Source: Arctopsyche grandis (Eukaryota > Arthropoda > Insecta > Trichoptera > Hydropsychidae). From it: a DNA stretch of 64,000 nt. Of this stretch, positions 25,049 through 37,141 are shown one piece after another. How positions within the stretch are numbered: position 1 is the stretch's first letter; each line of letters begins with the position of its first letter. The DNA is taken from the NCBI RefSeq assembly GCF_051622035.1, contig NC_135361.1, forward strand, positions 27,335,205-27,399,204, in the 5' to 3' direction. A program made the translations under genes and the position numbers. The notes under the pieces were generated by a model. It was not told the DNA's origin and made no database searches. It saw only the letters and a list, made by a program, of their open reading frames with translations.

Positions 25049-25796
25049 AATGAATAAATAAATAAATAAATATGTAGAAAAATTTTTGGTGTCGATTTTT
25101 TGAAAAAAATATTGTAATACTGTATGTTTTTTTTAATTTTCCATATATTTATATTTCCATTTGTCCTTGTTTTTGTAATATTAGAATAAAAATGACATAT
25201 AAATTCAAGACAATAGGCGTCTTAGCCAAAAATAGCATTTAATTATTAAATTATGCTTTTTTATTTACAATTTTCAGCTCGGAAATAGACCGTAGGTGGG
25301 TTTGGAAAGGGTTCGAAGCCCTTTAGAAAGCATACAAGGACATTCGCAATGTTGATAAGACATATCATATTTACAAGAACCATATGAATGCACTGAAAGG
25401 ATTCAATACGATTCAAGGAAAGAAAAAAATCACTGGGTTATCGGAAGTCAAACCTTGACTTTAGAACTAATCTCGGTAAAAATGCGTAATTCGACGTGCG
25501 TTTAGTATGAATGCCGTTGATCGAAAATTTTATTATGTTTATTTTAAATAGGATTTTTTTTGTAAATATGTAAATAAAATTATATTTGTGAGCTTGACAT
25601 TGTATTTGGTGTTTCGTGGTCCATGAAGATTGGGTATGAATGACTAGGCATTGGCATTCGCATTTTGCAAACAAAGTTGCAATTTTGTATAGTACAACTT
25701 GGATATCAATTCGACATACGTGGACTGAAATTGCCGACTCTCAATCTGTGCGGCAAAAATATAACGAATAATTCCGATGAAGAGTATTTTATCATT
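25049..25796. other. No gene seen
   Basis: AT-rich with ATAAATAA runs. A minus frame at 25438-25674 lacks motifs. Confidence 0.4.
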
Positions 25797-26032
25797 TTCT
25801 AATATATAATTTCGAAAGAGACTTTATATGTATGTACATACATATCTAAGTTTTGGTTCGTAGAATCCGTAAAGTTATCGAAAAATCAAAATTTCTATGA
25901 CGACAATATCGATATCATTGAATATAGTTTTTTTTCGATTCATATAAATTTAATAAAAAAACAAATTAGATTAGCCATGTTTAAGCGGTTTATATCACAA
26001 ATACAGAGCGAAGCCTGAGTAAAACCACTAGT
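25797..26032 (+). mobile_element. Helitron-like element, family H3, copy 2
   Basis: It starts TCTAATATATAATTTCGAAA and ends AGCGAAGCCTGAGTAAAACC ACTAGT. It shares TTTTTTCGATTCATATAAAT and TTAGCCATGTTTAAGC with the other H3 copies. Confidence 0.65.
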
Positions 26033-26640
26033 ATTCAATAAAGTTTATTTTTCATATTACTTAGTTTACCAAGCATGAAAATAAATATATAGACTTCTCG
26101 ACAAAGACTTGAAAATAAGCTAAGTCACATATGTACATATATTTAGACGATTAATATAGCAGGTTTTGATTAATTCGAAAACAAGCATGTCGAAAACGAT
26201 ACGGACATATATTTATGTAATGTATGTATGTATGTAAAATTGTTTGTAACATAAAGATAAAATAAAAATTAACTCTTTTTATAACGCCATTGACGTTTAA
26301 AATATTTTGAATGCTTGTTTAAAACGCACATATTAAATGAGGAACAAAGTCTAAAATCACATAAAATGTAGAATAAAAGAATACATAATGCGATAGCTTG
26401 ACAATGATTCTATGTATGTGTGTCTAACAGGAGTTTGAAGTTGATGAAATTGATATTTAACTTTGGCTTTAATTGGAGTCAGTTTACGACTCCACAAACA
26501 AATCCGATCCCAACTCAAATTTGGATCACCTCTTTTTTTATTTATTAAATAGTAAATTGCTAATGAATTATTTACAATTAATAATTTCAAACTTAAACTA
26601 ACAACTATATTATAACATAGTTAACAAAATTAACAAACAT
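26033..26640. other. No gene seen
   Basis: AT-rich with an ATGT microsatellite near 26220. The minus frame at 26357-26590 is unsupported. Confidence 0.4.
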
Positions 26641-27410
26641 AGCATTTTATCAACCTTACATATACATATAATTACGTCATCTTCCACAGAGGTATCCATT
26701 AACACCCCTCAAGAAAGCACCAATGTTACTAGCACCTCTAACGCTCTCAGGAAGGGCATTATATGTATATTTGAACACCTCTGTGGAAAACGGGTGACCG
26801 TGAAAAAGTCGAAAATATTCGTTTATCATGCATACATATGAAAAACGGTTATTATATATATCAGTGACGTGCGGTAAAACTCTCTCTTAATTTCCCCCCC
26901 GTCGTACATCCTAACTTAATTTGCGCGAGCAGGATACAGCAGGAACAAGAGGAACAGGCTTTTCCTCCAGTAAACCGCGCGCGCACATTAAACAAGGCTG
27001 TATGACAAAAAGAGAGATAATTTCACCGCATGCTACTGATATATATATATTATATATACATAGTACCGTTTACCATGCACCCTTTTTTTGATCTTTCGAC
27101 TTAAGATCTTTCGATTTTCGATCTTTGCCTTCCGATATTTGCTTTTTCGACCTTTTCACTTTCGGTGCCATGAGGTAGACCCGTGGAAAACACCTCCTGC
27201 AGTTTCAACTTTCTTAACTCTACCTATAATTAATTTATTCCTATTTCTAGTTTTATAATTATGTATATCTCTATTCCTAAATATGTGATTATTAAAATAT
27301 TTGGGTAATAGATTCTTATCTAGCTTACATATTAATTTTAAAGTGCTTAATTCAAGACTATTTCTAATATTTAACCATTTCAATTCATCTAAATTTTTCA
27401 AAAAAAATCC
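26641..27410 (-). pseudogene. LINE RT C-terminal fragment split by MULE-like copy 3
   Basis: Minus strand: 27401-27192 reads LDELKWLNIRNSLELSTLKL, PKYFNNHIFRNRDIHNYKTR and VKKVETAGGVFH. It resumes on the other side of the insertion (26782-26690) as RGVQIY, then NALPESVRGASNIGAFLRGV after one frameshift. This is the typical C-terminus of insect LINE polymerases (the NALP..R motif). The 9-bp duplication GTGGAAAAC falls exactly at the join. Confidence 0.72.
26792..27182. mobile_element. MULE-like transposon, copy 3
   Basis: This 391-bp element is flanked by perfect GTGGAAAAC repeats (26783-26791, 27183-27191), with ends GGGTGACCG and GGTAGACCC. The interior is nearly the same as copy 1, with TTAATT inserted beside the C-run and a TTCGACTTAAGATC block. 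It interrupts a LINE coding fragment, so it is younger than that fragment. Confidence 0.82.
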
Positions 27411-28889
27411 ATTAGGTTATATTCAATTTTTTTCCATTTCAACTCTGACTATAAATTCGACTTCAGTTCTTTAAAAAAAATCAAAATATAAGTTCAGAAC
27501 CTCCTTTATGGAATTAATATTTGAAAATAAAACAAAAAATGAGCCGATGTTCCAAGACTGAAAAATGTCCACAGACGCAAGATTTAATTAATAACCTTTA
27601 AGCAAACTTTTAAAATATCACCACATCAGTCGAAAGGTGTTGGGGAAGGAGCACGTCCCACAGTTTGAGATGCTTTCTCCCCGTGTTATGGTCACCTAAC
27701 GAAACTATCGGGATCAGTGCGTTCCCGTCAGTGTATCAGTGCGGTCGTTCCGAACAGTTGTCGCGAATTGTTGCGAAAAGTTTCGCGAAACTCATAATCG
27801 AACGAACTTCATAAACGAAATAAATTTCAATTACAACTGAAAAATACAGTAATTATTTACTAAACTAATCAAAATTTAAAATCAAATTCCATACTCGAGC
27901 TACAAAAAGAAATTAATTGTAATCGATTATTGTACGTATCATGTCATATGTAAATTTCGTATATTGTTTTACAAACTGTATTAATAAAATCAGTGCTGAC
28001 CCTTCTCTGATCCGATCGTAAAACTGTTCGAAGCTACATTTAAAAAGTAATATTTATGATCGGAGTGTAGTAAAAAAAGTGTCATAATACCGACACTTTC
28101 GACACTTATTGCAATCGCTGTAAAATTACTGATAACAGTATATTATAAACAATACAATTCCTCTTATTTTTACTTTATCTATGTACCTAGTAACAATATA
28201 TGAAGTTTTGTCATCGTGCGAAAATTCGAACTCGAGATCACGTTTTCATCATCTAGTTTTCTTTTATAGTGACAATTGAATGTTTAATTTAAAATTTCGC
28301 GTAAAAAAAGGATCACTTTTGTTTTATATTAGAATGCACTACTTATCAATTTAGTGAAAGCTTAATTTTAAATATTATAATAGTGTAATAATTTTATTTT
28401 AATAATAATATAGTATATATAAAACAGTATTGCTTGATTCAATATTAAGTTACATAAATATATAATGTAAGTACTTAATTTAATATTTCTAGCATTTATA
28501 CAGCAGCAAGTGATTTTTTTTACTAACCTCTCTTCTTATTGACAAATTCAGTTGAAATGTACATTTACATATGTATATGTATTATGCAAAATTTAATTGA
28601 AAATAATCAGTGCCTTGAAGCGTAATTTGTTGGAAAATAATCATCGAAACGTCTCTCGTGTTTTTTTCTCAATGAATTTGAAATGTTTTTTTTTTCAAAC
28701 GTCTTTAAAATAAACAAGTGAATGCCTGATTTTTCAAATAAAATAAAAATACTCACAATTTCATATTTTGTCAATTTTAATTAATGTAACGTCATTTCAT
28801 AACTACTTATTATATAAATTTTTGATTAAATGTACCCAATGATTTATCTATTATTGTACTGCCATTTTTATATTAAGCAATTGCACGAA
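27411..28889. other. No gene; one promoter-like block
   Basis: 27630-27800 is a CpG-richer block (see separate entry). The rest is very AT-rich, with no repeats I can name and no coding exon. Confidence 0.35.
27700..27800 (+). promoter_or_regulatory. Candidate start region with insect initiator motifs
   Basis: Two TCAGT initiator-like pentamers (CGTCAGTGTATCAGTGCGG) lie within 12 bp in a CpG-rich island among AT-rich DNA, with AGTTG (fits a DPE-like RGWYV) about 27 bp downstream of the first. There is no TATA box. Initiator matches are common by chance, so this is only a pointer. Confidence 0.2.
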
Positions 28890-28919
28890 TGAAGGCGTAA
28901 TTTATTATTTTTCATTGAT

Positions 28920-29120
28920 TTTTGATTTTTAAATGCATTTTATTATTACTAGATTATGTTCACAATACATCGTATATCTATTTTAATAGCTACTGATCTA
29001 CTGATCATTTTCTATTTTACAATTTTAATTTAATTTTGTTAGAAATCATAGTATTATATTATTCTATTGTTAATGTACAGCATAATAGGAAAAAGAGCTC
29101 AAAAACCTATAAACTTTTTC
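28920..29120 (+). repeat. Left arm of a long inverted repeat
   Basis: It pairs with 32690-32885. Shared blocks include TAGCTACTGATCTACTGATC, CAGCATAATAGGAAAAAGAG and CTCAAAAACCTAT. About 190 bp with modest divergence; the arms are about 3.6 kb apart. Confidence 0.7.
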
Positions 29121-30389
29121 ATAAATTGTATAAAATGTGCTAAAAATGTCAAAATATCAACTTCAAAAGTAATCTTAGGCAGAAAATACATAGTTAGCCG
29201 AAATTTCAGATCGATTTGACGATCGGAAGTGAACCAACTCTAATCCTAGACGACCCAAATTTGAATTTCAAACTAAATAAAAGCTTTTAATAACGGATAG
29301 TTAATGTGATTTTTTAAAACGTTAAGTAATTTTCTAAATTCTTTATTACATTCGAAGTTTGTGAGCATTTCGTATTTTTCCTTAATAGTCGAAAGACTTT
29401 ACTACCGTAACGTTTTGGCGTTGGAATACATTTTCAACATGTATAAGATAGTATTAAATATTTTTAAATTTGATAAAATTCAATCTACAATGTAAATTGA
29501 AAGTGCGGTTAAATGCGATTTAGTGAAATTCGAATTAACGAGGTCGTATCATACGATTCGATCGAAACTCTTTGACGTGTCACGTGTGTCCAGTTAAAAT
29601 ACCGGTTTAATTTTAACCGCGCAATGCACCCGGCTCTCGACAGCAGTAACTTTCAAAATACTCGAATAACTTCGAACGGTGAGAGCAGACAAGGGTGGAA
29701 AAAGGCTTACGATCTCTGCGAAATCTCTTACCTGATTTCAGAGACCAGAAAGGTTGAAATATTTCACAAAAAAAAAAAATCATCATCGAATAAATAAAAA
29801 AGCTACAAAAGTATCATAAGTCATACATAAATGTCTCTCGAACCGAAAAAAATCAACCCAAAAAGTATCTTATGTCTAAATAAATAATATGCTATAAAAA
29901 TATACATATGTATAAACGCTTATTTGTCCGCTATGTAAATCCACAGTTCTCAACTTAGAACCTACCCCTAAATACTGTAGTACACGGTCTAAGTTAAAGT
30001 ATCATGATATGAAATACACACCAAATTGAAAATTATCGAGGTAAGCCTATCAATAGAATTTTTGTTATTAATCCACAAGAATAGTCGAAATACGATTTTT
30101 CTAAGTGGAATTTTATTTAATTCTCATATAAAGACAATTTAATATATTATCCCTATTAATTCAATTCAGATTCGTGCAAATACAAGTAAATACTAGTACG
30201 AGCTTTTAGCTCGCAATTTTACCGATTTAAAATTCAGCACACTTTCAATTAACCCTTTTAAACGAAAACAAAAAATAGTGTGGCCAGAAAACTATTCCAA
30301 TAAACATGTTTCAATAGAAAAAACTCAATATAAAATAGTATTAACAGTGGGAAAAAATCCCAAGTGAAAATACGTACTTTTGACTTATG
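29121..30389. other. No gene supported
   Basis: 29500-29700 has clustered CpG and a possible donor (GAACG/GTGAGAG at about 29680), resembling a first exon but with no other proof. The remainder is AT-rich. Confidence 0.3.
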
Positions 30390-30665
30390 ATTTGAACTGG
30401 ACGACTACTTAGAGAGATTTGAAAGCAGAAAAGTACTACAAATGAAAGATAAAATACCCGACTATAGATTCCAATATTCATTTTGAACAGGAAATTGACA
30501 GATTTTGGGACAACGATCGAATAACACCAAGATATAGAAAAATCGCGTGATTTTAAAAACACATACATATATCTCCGAATCTCGAGCCAATCAAAATTTT
30601 TTTATTACGAGATTCGTGTTCACTGGGCATAGATCTATAAGAAAAGTCATATCTCGTTTCTGAAC
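30390..30665 (-). repeat. Dispersed repeat R5, copy 1
   Basis: In reverse complement this matches 47966-48235 over about 270 bp, including CGAGATATGACTTTTCTTAT, GATCTATGC and TATAGTCGGGTATTTTATCT. The open frames in both copies share FKMNIG and YSRVFYLSFVVL only because the DNA is repeated. No known family. Confidence 0.65.
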
Positions 30666-31354
30666 AAAAAAAAAAGTCGTCATTTGTCGAACAGTGATAT
30701 TAGCCAGAAAGTCCGGCATTTCTAAGGTGGGTGAAAATCAATCAAAACAGTAAGTTCCAAGTCAGAATACCGTGCGATAGAAATATGGTGGATCTATGTA
30801 AATTAAAAACTGTAGATTTTCATATTGATCAAACATCTTCATCTTCACAATATACATATATTTATATATGTATGTATGTAATTAAGATAATATTTTTAGT
30901 CGGGTGTTGTGCGGTTTTGGAAAGGAATTGATAGATAAAACACTCGAGGCTATTGTCGCTAGTGGTTTCAGCACGCTCGCTTGGCCATCCGCATACAAAT
31001 TAGCAGGTGTTCCCTCGTGTATGTGTGTTAATGATACGATTTATTGATTTCTTATGAATTTCTGATAATTGTAATATTTATTTTTTGACATCTGCATACT
31101 TGTCGATGCAAAATAAATAAATACATACATGTATCTCTTCCGTTTTTATATACATATACTAGAATATCATCATATTTGTTTATTTGTTTAATAGACACGT
31201 ATACCACAGTGTCTTCACAGGTCACCCCAAAATGACACTGTAGCCAGAAAATACATAAAAGATATTTGTATAAATATACACATAAGAAAAAAATAATAAT
31301 AATAAAAAAACCAATAAAATTAAATTGTACATAAAAATAGGAAATTAAAAATTT
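30666..31354. other. Mixed repeats, no gene
   Basis: 31185-31260 is a minus-strand LINE-type 3' end (reverse complement GTGTCATTTTGGGGTGACCT then ATTAAACAAATAAA), similar to 2045-2125 and 37440-37500. 30950-31030 may be a decayed tRNA-like SINE head; not secure. Confidence 0.35.
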
Positions 31355-31846
31355 AAGAATATGTATATCTAATATTGCTATTCTGTTTTTCTGTGTAAGA
31401 TAAAGCTCACCGTACTATAATAGTCGTTTCTATTCGGCATATGTATGTATGTACGTCACAGTTAAAACACTGCCAACAAAACGTACGAATTTAATACGAA
31501 CATTATAACAGATTAACAAAAAAACTTCTATATATACTGTTTGCTACGAATGTTTTCTCTAGGCAAATTAGTCTCTGAGCATTTAACGCCATCTATTGAA
31601 AATTTATATAGTTAATTAATTAATTTTTCTATTGGTATTTTATATTGTTTATATATAGATAGGCTTACTATTTTTTGTTCTTATTAAACAATTGAATATA
31701 AATATTAAATTAAATATAGATATTTGAAAAAAATACGACCGCGTGCGGATCGAACACAGGACCGCCATTTCTTTTAATTTTTTTTTAATTAAGAGGTTAA
31801 TATGCCATAGCCCATGCGATGATTTTTCATCGGGCACAACACTAGT
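31355..31846 (+). mobile_element. Helitron-like element, family H2, copy 2
   Basis: It ends CCCATGCGATGATTTTTCAT then CGGGCACAACACTAGT. It contains GATCGAACACAGGACCGCC. Same architecture as 9640-10128. Confidence 0.65.
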
Positions 31847-32689
31847 AAATTAATATTGATGGATATCATGATATTCATTCAGATAGTTCCACTTTTATTT
31901 AAAATAAACACTAAATATTGGCCGCAATCATTGTTTTTGACTTTGTGTCGCCTGCAGAAGGCAACGGTAAACTTATTCGCAATTGCTTCACTGTGCATAC
32001 AAATCGCGAATTCACATAAAAAAAGTGAAATTTCCCTTGTCGGGTCGTTTGGTGGGAGCGCGGCTTTAGATGAACGATCGATCGGTTTGAATTTTAACCG
32101 TTTCACTGCCAAACGAAAGATGATACACAATCGTGTGCGTTTTACGACACAGTAAAAGTTTACGACGGAAGTCGATAGTCGTAAATTTTAATTTGTCGTT
32201 TGTGATATTTGCATAGTTCGAGAGACACGTGTCGTAAGAGCTTGAGAAGCGCTGTTGTATCGAGGAAAATTCTCACAAGTGAGTCACAGAAACCGTCCGA
32301 TAAAAATTCGCCAACTCTATTTAACTATACATACATACATACATATGCACATAGGTGTCTATTTCAGCTCGATCATTGATCCTATTTATACTATTTCCAA
32401 GTAAAAAATCTCAACAGATGGAAATGTATCTGAAAAAACACTTCTCAAAAGTCGGAATTTTCGTCGGAAATCCTATTTATAATACTTAAAAATCACCAGT
32501 AGATTCTATGACAGAATCACTAATTACCATACTAACACACTTGTGAAGAGTTGCGGTGATTACAACAAAATGTCTTTACCCTTTAGGTATAAACACAGAT
32601 TACCTAAACACAATCTGCTTTAGGTCATCGACTTTAGAGAGTCTTTAATTAATATTATGTATTAGATGTATTATGATGAGCATTGTAAA
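31847..32689. other. Spacer containing a candidate first exon
   Basis: 31960-32279 is CpG-richer (GGGTCGTTTGGTGGGAGCGC, GATCGATCGG), see the promoter entry. 32280-32690 has a CATA microsatellite and AT-rich DNA. Confidence 0.35.
32000..32279 (+). promoter_or_regulatory. Candidate promoter and non-coding first exon, possibly of the PLA2 gene
   Basis: A locally CpG-rich block ends at ACAA/GTGAGT (donor at 32279), a strong splice donor. The first coding exon of the PLA2 gene has a good acceptor 5.7 kb downstream (ACTTTCACAG at 37986), so it needs an upstream non-coding exon. No TATA box seen. Assignment to the PLA2 gene is inference from position and strand. Confidence 0.3.
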
Positions 32690-32885
32690 TAGGTTTTTGA
32701 GCTCTTTTTCCTATTATGCTGTACATTAACATTAGAATAATATAATACTATGATTACTAAGCAAATGAAATTAAAATTGTAAAATAGAAAATGATCAGTA
32801 GATCAGTAGCTATTAAAATATATATAAAATGTATTGTGAACGTAATTTCGTAATAATAAAAAGCATTTAAAAATCAAAAAATACT
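32690..32885 (-). repeat. Right arm of the long inverted repeat
   Basis: Reverse complement of 28920-29120. Together the arms enclose 3.6 kb that includes the H2 Helitron and the candidate first exon. Confidence 0.7.
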
Positions 32886-33027
32886 TAAAAATCATGGATA
32901 TACATATGTGTGTACATATGTATATACAAAACAAGCCAGTTATAAGGAAAAAGATCATTAATAAAAATGAGCGATGATTTTATTAAAACAAAAAGTTGAT
33001 TCAATATGTAGCGAAAATTTTAGCTTC

Positions 33028-33455
33028 TTAATTTATTTATTTTTTACAGGATGGCCTTACAGGTAAACCCCAATGCGCCTTCCTGTACAATTACAAACAA
33101 TGCAGCATTTTTATTACACAAGTCTTTGATTTACGAGACACTTAAAACTCGCAAATTAACGAGACATCTATGAATTGTGCATACATTTTATTGTACATTA
33201 ATCATACTCAAATAGTGGTGACATAGTAGGTAGGAAGGTTTTTTAGCCAATTTTAATCGGGAACCGTTTCAACAATGAAATCAGAAAAATTGGCAACGAT
33301 CTCATAGGAAACGATCGACCTGGAGTCACAAATATCCAAGTCAGACTAGTCAGATATACACAGAATTTTTTTTTTCGATCGAGCTCAGCTCATGGGATCG
33401 AACCCGGCGCCTCTTTGTGATAGGCAGAAGCTTAACGACCGAGCTATGCTGCTGG
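33028..33455 (-). repeat. SINE copy S3
   Basis: Nearly complete. In reverse complement the head is GCCAGCAGCATAGCTCGGTC and the B box is GGTTCGATCCC. The 3' end is GCGCATTGGGGTTTACCTGT and GGCCATCCTG, then a TAAA tail. Confidence 0.8.
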
Positions 33456-33955
33456 CATATAAATTATTTATTTTTCATCGATCTAAAAAAAAAACGCCAA
33501 TATTTAACATTTTTTTAAAAAGATTATTGCTTAATGTATTTAAATAATAATTATAGCAACAATTTTCGTTTTTGTTTATAGGTATATTCATTCACTTGCA
33601 TGCGGCGTGTGGATTTATTTTTCGGATGAAATTTAAAAAATTTCTTAAGCGTCATTTTATACAATAACGAAATATAGTACAGAAAAATGCCTAAAAATAA
33701 TCACCACACAACTTACTTTCATTATACTTCACCGTGACACACATTTTTACTGTCCATCAAATGAAAGTACCTTGAAAATTATCTTCGGTAGTTTCCCGTT
33801 ACCGTCTGAAGATAAATAATAATTTGAATGGATAATTTTAGATCTTTTATAAAAATAAAACACTAGAATTACCTAAAAAATATTTTTATTTACTTACATA
33901 CATTTATCAGGGATTACATGATGTGCCATTTTAGAAGCTCTCATAAAAACTGTAT

Positions 33956-34182
33956 ATATGAGCCGTTATATTTGAAAGTGGCGCGGCGGAAGTTCAATTT
34001 TCAGCTCCAAAAACACTATTTCTGTTTAACTTAATTCACAAATTGTTATCACTTATTTTAATTCGATGTGTCCAGAATCTCGGAAAAGCAAAGTAAACGT
34101 ATATTTAATGTTTTGTGAAACATATTTCTTGAAATTAATAAAAGTGAACTTATAGCCACTTTCAATTATAACGGCTCATATA
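33956..34182. mobile_element. MITE family M3, copy 1
   Basis: Ends ATATGAGCCGTTATA and TATAACGGCTCATAT are perfect inverses, and GAAAGTGGC / GCCACTTTC continue the pairing. It is about 227 bp. Related copies are 37507-37765 and 53032-53270. Confidence 0.7.
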
Positions 34183-34373
34183 ATACATATTATACTATCG
34201 GTCGTGTATTTCAAATCAAAATACAGTCGAATTCCATTATAACAAATATTGAAAAAATAAATTTCAAATAAAATACCAGTTTCCATTTTCATTATAACAA
34301 TTTTTCAATACAACGAAACATTGGTAGAACTTCATTATAACGAGATTTTCCTATAAGCACTATTATATAATAA

Positions 34374-34500
34374 ACTAGTTGTGTTACCCGGCTTCGCTTA
34401 GTATTTATAATATAAAAAGTTTAAACATGGCGAATCTAATAGTAAATATTCATTTGTTTTTATATTATATTTATTCGAATCGAAAAAAAAATATCGACAC
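34374..34500 (-). mobile_element. Helitron-like element, family H3, copy 3 (partial)
   Basis: In reverse complement it ends GCGAAGCCGGGTAACACAAC TAGT. It includes TAGATTCGCCATGTTTAAAC and a TTTTTTTTCGATTCGAATAA block. It lacks the FGAAAGAG-type 5' end of the other H3 copies. Confidence 0.55.
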
Positions 34501-36069
34501 ATCGTCATAGAGCTTTTTTTTGGTCTTATAGAGAGCAAAAAAAAAGGTTAACAATAGAAATTGACAAAAGGATGCTATTTTTTTCTGCGCTAGCGCATTT
34601 CCGCGCCGCTCTCTAATCAACGAGCACATCACTAGTTGACTCATAAAAAAAGTACTATTGATTAATAGAGATCGGCGATCGAGTTGCCGCTATAAAATAA
34701 CAATAGACCTCTACATTGTCCGACAAAGCAAGAGAGCAAAAAATCGTTGACAATAGTGAACCATTTTTTTAGCCGTTGAGCATCTTGTCCACCGATCTTT
34801 ATATAATGCGCCACAGTCTATATTTTTATTATTTTTGAAATAGCACAAATTTTGCAGAACTTTTCGTACGAAAGTATGCGCTGCTGACGAATTTTTTTCA
34901 TTCCAAGCTCCGGTTCGTGTTGAGATATGCTAAAAATTTTAACGACCCAACAGGAAAATCCCACCAATCAATCTTAGTATTGCACCGGTGCATTTCAACA
35001 AGACAAATTCCAATCTAAAAATCTCACAGTTCAAGTGACGCCACGGCGTACGTCACGCCCTCTACTCATGTAAGTATCCGTTCCAGAACTTTTTGGCAGA
35101 ACTCTGGCCCTAAAATTCTAGGTACAGATAGATCATCGTCTGTTGTGTCTGTAAACGGTGCGTACTTTCATCGGAATCCATATTTATTTTCAGGAAAGTT
35201 CAGATATTTCAGGGTCGACGCTGTGGTTCGTCCATCTTCACAGCCTAGCACTTGCACGCGCAACTATTCTCAGAGCAAAAGTTTATTATGCAATAATAAA
35301 TATTTTAATCATCGCGCGGCTCCACTGCACTGGGCCAATCTCGATAAATCTCACAGCCTATAAATACAACATCTACATACATACATAGAATTATACTACA
35401 TTATTATATTCAATCGATCGGACCTAAAACTATAGGACACTTGCACTTTAAATAATGATAAATTCTGAAATTCAATACCGAGAAATGTGCAATCTTATCG
35501 GAACGTCACGCAATGCAGTAAATGTCAACTTTTGTTTATCCCTTTTACTAATTGAACGCTTCCTGGAAATGAAATTGATGACAACTGACAGATTACTCCC
35601 TTTTAATTTCTTCCTCAATTGACTGGAAAATTCTGGGCAAACTTCAATAATCTATGTATGTTACAGTCTAAAACATTTTTTTTAAATATAAGCTCGATAA
35701 CAAAAAACAACAATCATAAAGTAGAATAAAAAAAAACTGCCCCCAAGCGTAGCATTATTCGAAAACATCGACAAATTGTCCGTACATGCATTCGTATTAC
35801 ATATTTACATATGTCATTAAAATTTATCGTCAAGAATAAGTTTTATTGTCGAAGTAATAATCAACCAGTTTGTGGGTCAAGTAGCACAATCTCTTTTTTT
35901 TCAATACAATTCCAACAATAAATTTATTTTAGTAAAAGTAGACTGTCGTTCAATAGCATGTCGAATTCTTTTTTTTTTTAGCAAACCCAACTCTAATGGA
36001 ATTGATAAAATTAGCTAAATCTACAAAATGTGTTCGACAAAAGCCACAACATCAGCAATATACATATAC
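34501..36069. other. No gene seen
   Basis: 34520-34790 holds fragments of the GAGAGCAAAAAAAAAGGTTA repeat also found at 61340. 34990-35330 is moderately GC-rich; plus frames at 35145-35388 overlap in two registers and lack motifs. Confidence 0.4.
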
Positions 36070-36500
36070 AGCAGTATGGCTCGGTGGCTGCGTTTATGTT
36101 TAGCACCAAGAGGTTCCGGGTTCCATTCCGTGCTAATCTTTAATACTGACTTGGATATTTGCGACTACAAGTCGATCGTTTCTTATCAGAGTTTGCCAAT
36201 TTATCTGATTTTCATTGAAACGGTTCCAACAAATTGGCAAAAATCATCCTACCCGCTATGTCACAAACATCTGAATTTGATTCATGTACAATATGAAAAA
36301 AAATTCTAAATCCATAGATGTCTCAATGGAGTAATTAATTGTTAATTTCGTGTTCTTGAGCCTATCGAAATACAGTGATTTATGTAATAAAAATGCTGTA
36401 ATTGTCTAGGAAGGCACATTGAGGTCTACCTGTCAGGCCTTCCTGGTATATATGTACATAAATATGTAAAATAAAATAAAATAAAATAAATAAATAAAAT
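36070..36500 (+). repeat. SINE copy S4
   Basis: Complete copy: head AGCAGTATGGCTCGGTGGCT, B-box region GGTTCCGGGTTCCATTCC, body GAAACGGTTCCAACAAATTG, end GGCCTTCCTGGTATATATGT and (TAAAA)n. The open frame through it is a shadow. Confidence 0.78.
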
Positions 36501-36639
36501 GTACGTAGATTTCAATCCGGTTGATGAATCATCATAAGATGATATCTAAATAAAATAAAAAATTCTAAAAAAATTCAATTGCCAATTACCGATGACTATC
36601 TAGCTGGGGTCGCGAATCAAATCAACCGACGTAAAGTAA

Positions 36640-36880
36640 CCCTTTGAGTGGCGGCGCGATAATTAAGAAAAAAAATGACTACAGCGCATTTTTCTCACGC
36701 CCGGCGGCCGTCAATTGGTTTGGGACAGTGCGCACGAATTAATTCGTGTTCGTGTTTAATAAACAATTAATTATTATTAGTGCATGTATTGCGGTGGGCC
36801 CTTTGGTTAATTAGAAACTCATTCATATTCAAAGAGACCACCGAAGTCGAAAGACGTGTGGAATCAATTTATTTATAGGT
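36640..36880. promoter_or_regulatory. Candidate cis-regulatory block with clustered TAATTA sites
   Basis: A non-repeat block combines GC-rich GGCGGCCGTCAATTGG with at least three homeodomain-type cores (GAATTAATTC, CAATTAATTATT, GGTTAATTAG). It lies 1.2 kb upstream of the first PLA2 coding exon. Homeodomain cores are common in AT-rich DNA, so this is weak. Confidence 0.2.
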
Positions 36881-37141
36881 CTTCTTACACTGTTCTGTTA
36901 ATGTGGTGATTATGCATTTTATATTTTAACCTTGTTGTAACGGAACCAGTTAATCACCGAGGCTTCTAATCACACTTGTTCAAATTGTCAGAGCTGTAAA
37001 ACATACTGTAATATATTTTTTCTAAAATAATTTTACCTATTTTTTTAAAGAGAGTATGGAGTGAATTAAACGACACGCCATTTACCTAAAAATGAGATGC
37101 ATCTAGGTATATACATATACTATACATATGTATGTGTGTAT

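Noticed and set aside
30341..30568. Possible membrane protein FKMNIG..YSRVFYLSFVVL
   Set aside because: The matching frame at 47966-48361 comes from a DNA repeat (R5) with different surroundings; no start, stop or splice conservation.
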